The notes under the pieces: model-generated
Told to the model about the DNA's origin: nothing
The model's input: the letters and a program-made list of their open reading frames with translations, nothing else
Database searches by the model: none
In this document: piece by piece, positions 55,472 to 64,000 of the stretch
Numbering within the stretch: the first letter of the stretch is position 1
How the letters are laid out: each line of letters begins with the position of its first letter
Assembly: GCA_907163345.1 (NCBI GenBank)
Contig: CAJQUN010000153.1
Span: 620,001-684,000, forward strand
Origin: Haberlea rhodopensis
Lineage: Eukaryota; Streptophyta; Magnoliopsida; Lamiales; Gesneriaceae
DNA: 64,000 nt
Direction of reading: 5' to 3'
Position numbers and translations under genes: made by a program

Positions 55472-57949
55472 TGTGATGTCCCCAAAATGATTAATTGCAA
55501 TTAAGGCACTAATTATGTTTATGTGATTAATTATGTGGATAATTGATTTACGTGTTGAAATTAATTATCACGATGAAATGCTTAGTCACATGATAGGCAT
55601 GACCCGGGGGTTACGTTTCAAGGTGCATGTTATGCATGATAGGAAATGGGGTGTTAACATGATTTAATTGTGTTGATTGTTAATTATGAGGAAAGTATGG
55701 ATTTAATGAAGTTGGTTGCATTTTTGTAAAATGCTTTTAAAATACCATGTTGGGGTATTTTATACATCATGTTAATTTTTGGGTACAAATCAATTAACCC
55801 ATATACCCCACTATACCCTCTCCCCCCTCACTTTACCCTTTTCACTCTTAAATCCCCAAATTCATCCCAACCCTATCATTTCCATCCCATTTTCGTCCAA
55901 GCGAAGGAGGAGGAGGAGAAATCCTTGCACACTCTCCATTTTTTGAAATCTTAGTAAGATTTTGGATCCTCAAGAGGTATGGAACCAATCCTAAAGTTTT
56001 TATGATGTTTGGTTTTGAAATGGGATGATTTTGAAGTGATTTATGTGGGTTTGGTTGGGTATGTGTTTTATGTTGTTGGGGTATGATTTTTGAAGTGTTT
56101 TATGTGGGTTTTAGTGGGTTATGATGTTATTGATGTTGTAGGAAAGTTTGGTTTTGTAAGGTATGAGGATGAGCTTGAAAAATGTACAAAAATGGCGAAA
56201 AATCGCGCACCAGCAGGTGGCGATCGATCGCCTGAAATGAGGCGATCGATCGCCGATGGCTAGTAGCCATTTCACGTAGCAGGCGATCGATCGCCTAAAA
56301 TTAAGCGATCGATCGCCGCAAGGCAAAAGAGCGAGGCGATCGATCGCCTCAAGTAGCGATCGATCGCCACTGTGTAAAACATGGAAAATGATGCTTTTTG
56401 TTGAATTTTTGGTATTTGGCTATTGTTTAGCTTCTAATATCGATTTGTATGGTTGTGTGGAACCATCCCAGGTGCCAACAACATCGAAAAGATAGAGTTC
56501 TTCAATTTCTCCACTTTTGGAATTAAGGTACGTAAGAAGCGTACGGGCATCGGACGGTAACACACTCCTAACTATCACTATGCATTGATTGCATAAGTAC
56601 TTATGATGATTATGATGATGATGTTTATGATGATGATTATGACAAGTAAGTTTATGATGATGATGTTTTACGATGATGATGTTTATGATGATGATTATGA
56701 TAAATAAGTTTAAGATGATGATGTTTACGAAGATGATATGATAAGTAAGTTTATAATAATGTTATACGATGTTTATAAAAGGGTAAGATGCCCATATGGT
56801 AAGATGCCATACAATGTTATTATGTGGTAAGACGCCACGGGGTAAGATGCCCATATGGTAAGAGGCCATACAATGTTATTATGTGGTAAGATGCCACGGG
56901 GTAAGATGCCCATATGGTAAGAGGCCATACAATGTTATTGTGTGGTAAGATGCCACGGGGTAAGATGCCCATATGCATGAAGGTAATTCAGGGTCAACAA
57001 AAAGAAGTTAACGAATAACCAGCAAGTTACTTAACCAAGACTTCGTACATTTACTGTTATATTTTGTTATGATGCTTATATGATGATGTTGTTATAAGAT
57101 GATGTTGTTATAAGATGGTGATGTTATAAGATGATGAAGTTATAAGATGATGATGCTATAAGATGATGATATTATAAGATGATGATGTTATAAGATGATG
57201 ATGCTATAAGATGATGATATTATGAGATGATGATGTTATAAGATGATGATGTTATAAGATGATGAAGTTATAAGATGATGATGCTATAAGATGATGATAT
57301 TATAAGATGATGATGCTATAAGATGATGATGATATAAGATGATGATGCTTATATGATGATGATGTGATAAGATGATGATATGTATAAGATGATAATGCTT
57401 ATATGATGATGATGTTGTAAGTTGACGATATTTATAAGACGATGAATTTAATCATTCATGTCAAGAATTAATGATTATATGCATGGCTATGAAACAGGGA
57501 CAACCAAAGAGGGTTAATGCAATTAACCAGGAAGTATATGTTACCAATTATTTTCATGCATTTATTCATATGCCATTGCCTTATGATGTTAAGTAACGAT
57601 GTACATGCTCATGATGGGTTGTTCCTGTAGGTACACTTTTGGACCGAAGGGCTAAGGGTCGGGTTGAGGCAGTGAGCAAAAAGGAGCATGAAAGAAGATA
57701 GGATACGGGACTTTTGGATAGTCTCTACTCTAGGAGTAGTATAATTCTATCGCTTTAACATTCATTATTGAGAATGTAATGAGTTAAGTTTTGAAATTTC
57801 ATTGTTGGCCTGAAATCTTATTAGCTCAAAGCTACAACCGGAACCCTAAGACGTTATTAATGCATGTTTAGTCCATAATTTGTGTATTAAGATGATGTTA
57901 AGGTAGGAAGACCCTACATTAGATGATGTTAAGGTAGGAAGACCCTACA
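55472..57949 (+). repeat. 3' LTR of P
   Basis: 2,478 bp, uninterrupted. It is preceded by a purine tract AGTAGGGGAG (about 55,459-55,468). It matches the 5' LTR except for point changes and one 60-bp hairpin unit fewer. Palindrome array 56,219-56,369; GTACG hairpin 56,528-56,544; hairpin array about 56,783-56,975; ATAAGATGATG array 57,065-57,440. Confidence 0.93.
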
Positions 57950-57954
57950 CCCAA

Positions 57955-58532
57955 GCACGTTCACAATCCCCAATTATATCGTCATTCATGTTGATTAACC
58001 ATTTTAAAAGACTCCGGGTTAAGCATGCATAATACCCAAAAATATTCCATTTCAAACGTTCAAGGGTTAACCAATTACTCAATCGAGTATTCCATTTTCT
58101 TATTAAAATTTGGCTCCAACCACACCAGTTCATTGTATAGCATTCCCATTGGAAGGAAAACAATGCCCCGGAAATCGGCTATTTAAACCCCAAGTCCAAA
58201 ATTCCAAGTTTTAAAACAAATTGGGAAAAAAACACTATTCAGCAAGCCGCGATCGATCGCCAGTTATGCGCGAAAAACACCTCACGATCAATCGCTGAGA
58301 CTTAGCGATCGATCCCCGCACTGTTTATCTCCCACAAAAATCCAGTTGTTCGTCGCGATCGATCGGCACTCCTCAGCGATCGATCGCGACCTGCGATTTC
58401 CCAAAAAACTCGAGCTTCCATGGCGTTTTCGGCACCCAAACTCAAAACCAACACCCCTAACTTCCTCAACACCTCCAATACACCAATTAAACTCAATAAA
58501 AACACTTAACACAACTTTGTAGATTTTTAACA
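57955..58532 (-). mobile_element. Q-minus LTR, second part
   Basis: Continues the LTR interrupted at 37,058 and is cut at 58,532 by Q-plus. It contains a CGATCGATCG-type array (58,249-58,390). Its sequence is the reverse complement of parts of the Q-plus LTR (about 59,130-59,365 and 61,620-61,870). About 600 bp more of this LTR should lie beyond the right edge. The frames at 58,288-58,533 are non-coding artefacts. Confidence 0.8.
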
Positions 58533-59786
58533 TGTGATGTCCGGGGATTAATGGTGTTAATCCCGGTGTGGTAATAATCCTTAATGGATTTTAATTGTGG
58601 AAATTATGAAATAATTGCGGTTTCGGGACTCTCAGGGATTTTAAATCCGGTATTTGGAGTCGTTGGATCCAAGGGATGAGATGGTATTCTCATCGTGGTT
58701 ATAACCTTGGAATTTGGTCTTTGGTGGGATTTGGGGTCCGAAGTACTTTGTACTGGGGCTGGTAATGGAAATAGAGATTGGGAGGTAATTATTGAAAACA
58801 GATGATTTTTAATGAGTCATGATGTATTTGTGGAAGGATTGGTATTTTCGATTTTTGGTACTATATATACCAAGTGGACTCGGTGTTGCGGGATAACACA
58901 AATCATTTCCCCCCTTCTCTCCCCTCATCCACGCCTAACCCTTCCCCCATTTCCCCTCTTTTTTGCTTGGAGGAAAAATTGTTGGTAGCTTGGCTCGGGA
59001 ACCAGATTTCTCGAAGATAATCAGGTATTAACATTCCCCTCATTATTGTCTTCGATTTGATAGTGGTATTGTAGAGTTTGGTTGAGGATTTTGTTGGTTT
59101 TGGATTTAGGGATTTTTGGTTAAAAATCCAAAGTTAAGTTTTTAGAGTTTTTATTGGCTTTAAATGGTGTATTTGAGGTGTTGATGGTGTATGGGGTGTT
59201 GGTTTTGAGTTTGGGTGTAAAAACACCATGGAAGCTCGAGTTTTTGGAAAATCGCAGATCGCGATCGATCACCGAGGGGTGCCGATCGATCGCGACGAGC
59301 AGCTGGATATTTGGTGAAGATGCACCGTGCTGGCGATCGATCGTGAGGTCTCGGCGATCGATAGTGTAGGGCCTTGCTACCCTAACAGTGTTATAATGAC
59401 ATAAGAAGGACTAATCATGCATTAATAACATCTTAAGGTTCTGGTTGTTACATGAGCTAACAGGATTACATGCCAAAATACAAAACTTCAAAATTAATTC
59501 ATTACATTCGCAAAAGAATGTCAACATTTAGATTTACACTACTCCTAGAGTAGATACTAATCATAACTTGAAACCTAAACATTCCTGTGTTCCTCGTAGC
59601 TCACTGCCTCAACCTGAACCTTAGTCCTTTAGTCCAAAAGTGTACATACAGGGACAACACATCATGAGCATATACAATCTTACTTAACATCATAAAAACA
59701 TCACAGTAAATGCATGAATATTGGTTAAGTAAATATCCTGGTTATTCATTAACTTCTTTTTGTTGTCCCTGATTCATATTCATGCA

Positions 59787-60045
59787 TATGGGCATCTTAC
59801 CCTGTGGCATCTTACCACATAATAACATCGTATGGCCTCTTACCATATGGGCATCTTACCCTGTGGCATCTTACCACATAATAACATCGTATGGCCTCTT
59901 ACCATATGGGCATCTTACCACATAATAACATCGTATGGCCTCTTACCATATGGGCATCTTCCCCGTGGCATCTTACCACATAATAAAAATCGTATGGCAG
60001 CTTACCATATGGGCATCTTACCCTGTGGCATCTTACCACATAATA
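59787..60045 (-). repeat. Constant-loop hairpin array in U2
   Basis: Hairpins with plus-strand loop CATCTTA or CCTCTTA and stems GGG/CCC, TGTGG/CCACA and TATGG/CCATA, separated by TAATAACATCG. U1 and P have different outer stem bases at the same places. Confidence 0.85.
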
Positions 60046-60341
60046 AACATCATATCACATCATTATATAAACATCATATAAACATCATCATTCAATCGTA
60101 AACATTCATGCGATAAATGCATAGTCATAGTGTAGAGATGTGTTTTACCGTCCGATGCACGTACGTCTCTTACGTACCTTTTCAAAAGGAGGAGGAGTCA
60201 ACAGACTTTATCTCCTTGACTGTGCTGGTACCTGGGATGGTTCTACAAGAGCACATAATACCATATTAGATGCCTCAATATCATCTCATACCATAAACTT
60301 AACAAAATAAATCATCATTTTATTTTTCAACATTCTGCCTC

Positions 60342-60565
60342 TCTCGATCGATCGGCCCCGAGGTCTCGATCGATCGAGAAACTGTGCATAAATAGTGCCC
60401 AAACACTCTGCCTCCATCGATCGATCGGAAGGAAAAATCGATCGATCGACAAGCTTCACCGATCGATCAGAAAATCCTTCGATCGATCGACGCCTGAAAT
60501 TCAAACCATGCTTAAAAGCTTCTGCCTCGCTCGATCGATCGGTACAAGAATCTCGATCGATCGAG
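60342..60565. repeat. CGATCGATCG palindrome array in U2
   Basis: Eight exact or near-exact cores in 224 bp, in pairs, preceded by TTTTTCAACATTCTGCCT, as in the Athila LTR. Confidence 0.88.
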
Positions 60566-62024
60566 TACTCTGAAAATCGGGATTTTTTCAGATTTTCGAG
60601 GACCTCATTTTATATCATCAAATATACTTCATAACACATCCTACTTGCTCAAACAAACATGTTAGGAGCTTCATAAAACTTCCATGTAGGTACTTAAATC
60701 AAGGTTTAACAAAACCTAAGCTAACATGCATCATAACATCATCAAAACTTCAACCTCAACCAACTTATACAGAAAACAGAGCATGCTCTTCCTTGCCCAG
60801 ATTTTCGAGCACATAGTTTCATAGCCAGAAATCTATCACATAAAACATGTAACATGCTCGAACTAACATGCTAGTAGTTACATAATACTACCATGCAAGC
60901 ACCCATACCAAGGTTTCACCCAAACCTATACTTAGCATGCATAAAATCATCCCACCAAAACCAAACCCAAACAAAAATCTGAAATACAGAGTATTAAAAC
61001 TTTACCCCTCTTCTTGGTAAGCTTTTGCACAAGAAATCACAAGCTAATCCCTCCTCCTTTCTGCAGCTTACAGGGACGAGAATGAGAGGGAGAAGGAGAT
61101 GGAGGAGAATTGATTGCAAGCCAATGAGTGGAAGCATGGGTTGAGAAGGGATGGGTTGCCAAGTGGGTTGCCAAGTGGGGGGAGTGGTGGCGGGCTGATT
61201 GGGGGTGGGGTGTGGTTGGGGTGCCATGTGGTGTTTAATTGTGCCCCGGTATTTAGCACGATGCATTAAAATATCCTAACTCAATATTTTTCATCTTTAT
61301 TTAATTAATACATCCTCTAAAACACTCAACATGCTTCCCACATCATATCATCATAACATAATCATAGCCCCCAATTAAATGCACCACAACCCTCTTAAAC
61401 ATATCATATATCATCATCATAGCATATAATTACATGACATTTCGGGGGTATTACAGATAGCGAGTGGGTTGGCGATCGATCGCGGCGACTCGCAATCGAT
61501 CGCGATGAAGCATTGGTTGGCCACTGGTCAGTGCCGACCGATCGCGATAAAATCGGCGATCGATTGCCGCTCGAAGATTGATGTTTTTTCGAAAATTTTG
61601 GAAAATATCGGGATTTTGGAATCGAGGTTTGAGTTGCCCATTTCTGGGACTATGTCCACATTCCAATGGGAATGCAATACTTTTAAATGGATTGGTTGGA
61701 GCCAAAGTTTAATAAAACGGAATTCTCGGTTGAGTTTTTGGCTATCATTTAAACATATAAGATGGTATGTTTTGGGTATTATGCATGCTTGACCCGGGGT
61801 CTTTTAAAATGGTAAATAGTCATGGATTGACGATAAGTTTGGGGGTTACGAACGTGCTTGGGCACGTGGTTGCATGCTTGTGTTTAATTATGAGTTATTT
61901 ATGTGTTAGCACATAATTCATCGGGTCGTGGGACTCAGGCGAGGTCGGACTCGAACTACGGAATTATAAGGTACATATGACGTACGAGCATAGTCTGTTT
62001 AATGTTGCAACTGTGAAATGCATG

Positions 62025-62170
62025 GTATATGGTAGTTGCAATAAATGGATATTGAAATGCATGGTATATGGTATTTGCAATAAATGGATATTGAAATGCA
62101 TGGTATATGGTACTTGCAATAAATGGATAGTGAAATGCATGGTATATGGTAATTGCGATAAATGGACATA
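62025..62170 (+). repeat. 39-bp tandem repeat in the Q-plus LTR
   Basis: Four units of GAAATGCATGGTATATGG plus GCAATAAATGGATA. Q-minus carries a single related unit near 36,860-36,900, so the block has expanded in Q-plus. Confidence 0.9.
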
Positions 62171-63169
62171 CATTGGGAATTATGTGGTGCCGCTTTTGAG
62201 CGAGCAATGATTGGATGTTGTAGCCGTTGAGCGACCATCGGCTATGACGTCGCTATTGTTGAGCGTGCGTGGGGTTAAAATGCCGCTATTGTGGAGCGAG
62301 CTATGAAATAGAACTATGAAATTATTGGCTAGATATATGTGATATCTGTGGTACCCTATTTGATGATTTAATCATATTTGATTATGGAACTAGTATAGCA
62401 GGAATGGTTTAGTTGATCAATGAGATGATCAACTGGCTTTTGAGAATTTCATGGTTTGGTTATTTTGAGAACAGTGACAATACAGGGGATCCGGATGAGG
62501 ATGATACCATCTAGGGAGTATCATTTAAATTCATGGCATTTACATTCTGTAAATTATGAACTGTAATATTATGATTATGGGATTGGTGGTATTGGTATGC
62601 TCACCCGGTGTGGGGCGCTGTCTCTGTTGGGGCAGGTGATACAGGTGAAGCAGTAGCTTTGGAGTTGAGCTCGGGCTGTTAATTTGAGGCACTTCCAGGA
62701 TTGAGGTACCAGAGCTGGTTGAATAAGTACGTAGATCCAGGGTTGAGATCGAACTATGCATTGGAAGGGCTTCTAGGATCGAAGTACCAATAACCGCATT
62801 CGGTAGAGTATCTTATACATTAGACACGCGTTTATTCATTGGGTGCTCTCACGTGAGTACGTTTTTACGTGTATATGGAATGTATAAATGGGCAATGGCT
62901 TTTCTCTCTTCATTTATTGTTTGCATGCAGTTAAATACGGAATTGCTAAATGAACTGAGAGCATGTTAGTGTATTATGAGGGTGCATGCTATGCAAGTGA
63001 TCTCGGTTGGGGAATTTGAATATTATGTGGATCAAATGCAAGAAATTTTCTGGATAGTATATGATGTTATACTTGCATATGGCATTTCCCCCATGATAAT
63101 ATGTTTGTATGCACTAATGGTATGGATTAATACACTAATAACAGGTTAAGGGCACGGGGGGTCCTTACA

Positions 63170-63414
63170 TTAGTGGTATCAGAGCAGTGGTTGCTCTTTG
63201 GGGCTGTTGAGGGCCTAGGAACACGTTAATGGGAATGAGAAGCACATACTTATGCATGATGGTAGTTAGTGTTGTGTGGCACAACTATATTGCTTATGTG
63301 CATTTATGATATGTGTTCATAATTGGAATATGTTGTTGCTAACCATGGTTGTTGCAGGGTCATATGAGACATGGATTATGCATTACTGTTGCATATATAT
63401 TGGAGTGATGATTT
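63170..63414 (+). other. Primer site and leader of Q-plus
   Basis: Primer site TGGTATCAGAGC (63,174-63,185), then leader with GCTAACC and GTTGTTGCAG (AG at 63,356-63,357), a plausible 3' splice site in the same relative place as in P. No ORF. Confidence 0.75.
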
Positions 63415-64000
63415 TAATGCTTCGCCGCTAAATGTTGAAGCGATGGTAAATTCCGTATGTCACATTTGAAGCGAGGTGCATTAATGTGAATTTTTGCCGC
63501 CTTCATGGCGTAGCGATGTGAATACTTGCCGCTGTCATACCGTAGCGATGAGAGAATATTTACCGCTGATATGAAGCGAAGAACACAAGCGTTGTCATAT
63601 TATAGCGAGGGATATTATTTTCCGCTGGTATTGTCTAAGCGATGGGTATTTCCGCTGTCATGTTAACACGAGGGGTATTTCCGCTGTCATGATTAAAATG
63701 AGGAGTAATGGTGTCGTTGTCATACCGTAGCGATGAGAGGTTATTTGCCGCTGATATGAAGCGAAGAACACGACCGCTGTCATATTATAGCGAGGGATAT
63801 TATTTGCCGTTGGTATGTCGAAGCGAGGTAGTGAAGGATATTTGCCGCTCATATGAAGCGAAGAACACGACCGCTGTCATATTATAGCGAGGGATATCAT
63901 GCCGCTATTCTATTGGTGATGGTTTATGCCGCCGGGTATCTATATAGCGATGGTACATTCCGCTAGTTTATTGGCGATGGTTTATGCCGCCGGGTATCTA
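63415..64000 (+). repeat. CGCT/AGCG half-site array in the Q-plus leader
   Basis: At least 15 short units in which a CGCT half-site (usually within CCGCT) is followed 7-12 bases later by AGCG (usually AAGCGA or TAGCGA). There is a higher-order repeat of about 100 bp (GATATGAAGCGAAGAACACG seen near 63,564, 63,756 and 63,850). It continues off the right edge. No reading frame is maintained across it. Confidence 0.8.

Larger units (their letters stand above)
37059..57949 (+). mobile_element. Tekay-type Ty3/gypsy element P, complete ends, interrupted twice
   Basis: TG...CA ends flanked by CCCAA (37,054-37,058 and 57,950-57,954). The 5' LTR is 37,059-42,053 and the 3' LTR 55,472-57,949. Nested inside are a solo LTR (39,290-41,741) and copia C3 (44,371-54,554); without them P is about 8.2 kb. 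LTRs differ at roughly 1-1.5% of sites in the first kilobase, plus one 60-bp hairpin unit, so P is older than C3. Pol fits the Tekay/Del group of chromoviruses. Gag and the protease active site are missing. Confidence 0.93.
59365..61455 (-). mobile_element. Solo LTR U2 (P/U family)
   Basis: 2,091 bp flanked by GATAG (59,360-59,364 and 61,456-61,460). On the minus strand it starts TGTAATACCCCCGAAATG and ends GCAAGGCCCTACA. It is colinear with U1. Hairpin array 59,787-60,045, GTACGT hairpin 60,161-60,176, palindrome array 60,342-60,565. No coding sequence. Confidence 0.93.
58533..64000 (+). mobile_element. Tekay-like element Q-plus, 5' part
   Basis: The 5' LTR runs 58,533-63,169 (TGTGATGTCCGGGG to GGGGTCCTTACA), about 2,540 bp without the solo LTR U2. 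The leader then extends to the window edge. TAACA (58,528-58,532) would be its TSD. Landmarks: TATA box CTATATATACC (58,861), pyrimidine-rich tract, donor-like CAGGTATTAAC (GT at 59,025), palindrome array split by U2, GTACG-type hairpin (61,971-61,985), 39-bp repeats, CGCT/AGCG hairpins (62,190-62,310). No gag is reached. Confidence 0.85.

Overview
The window is angiosperm nuclear repeat DNA, probably pericentromeric or gene-poor heterochromatin. All protein homology I can recognise belongs to LTR retrotransposons. The plant signs are initiator-Met primer sites (TGGTATCAGAGC), Athila-, Tekay- and TNT1-type polyproteins, and 5-bp target-site duplications (TSDs). I see no host gene, tRNA gene, rRNA or prokaryotic feature. 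The species cannot be named from the sequence.

Left half (1-35,748), nested minus-strand Ty3/gypsy elements. A Tat-like element (T: LTR 35,008-35,748 plus a gag start) is cut by a Tekay-like LTR (S, 32,722-34,606). S is cut by a second Tekay-like element (R: 5' LTR 19,443-32,721, primer site 19,429-19,440). R's leader is cut by an Athila-like element (5' LTR 17,867-19,387; gag-pol running to the left edge). Athila gag is cut by a minus-oriented solo LTR (U1, 5,910-16,962, TSD TCATA). U1 is cut by a complete Ty1/copia element (C1, 7,258-15,925, TSD CCACA). A second copia copy (C2, 22,059-30,729, TSD ATTAG) sits in R's LTR.

Right half (35,950-64,000). A minus-oriented Tekay-like LTR (Q-minus) is split by a complete Tekay-type element (P, 37,059-57,949, TSD CCCAA). 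P carries a solo LTR of a related family in its 5' LTR (39,290-41,741, TSD TTTGG). Its integrase gene carries a third copia copy (C3, 44,371-54,554, TSD TGGGA), which itself contains a solo copia LTR (47,417-48,912, TSD TAACC). Q-minus is then cut by a plus-oriented relative (Q-plus, 58,533 to the right edge). Q-plus carries another U-family solo LTR (U2, 59,365-61,455, TSD GATAG) and ends in an unusual tandem array.

The three copia copies are young. Their LTR pairs differ by only a handful of bases, but each polyprotein has a different small lesion. The gypsy elements are older and decayed, largely by C-to-T/G-to-A nonsense changes and deletions.

The most unusual content is non-coding. Several LTRs carry arrays of CGATCGATCG palindromes, shared even between Athila and Tekay-type elements. 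Downstream lie arrays of small hairpins: in the P/U families the loop is constant (TAAGATG) and the stems change in a compensatory way, and in Q and R different sequences keep the same hairpin logic. The copia leaders carry arrays of telobox inverted repeats.
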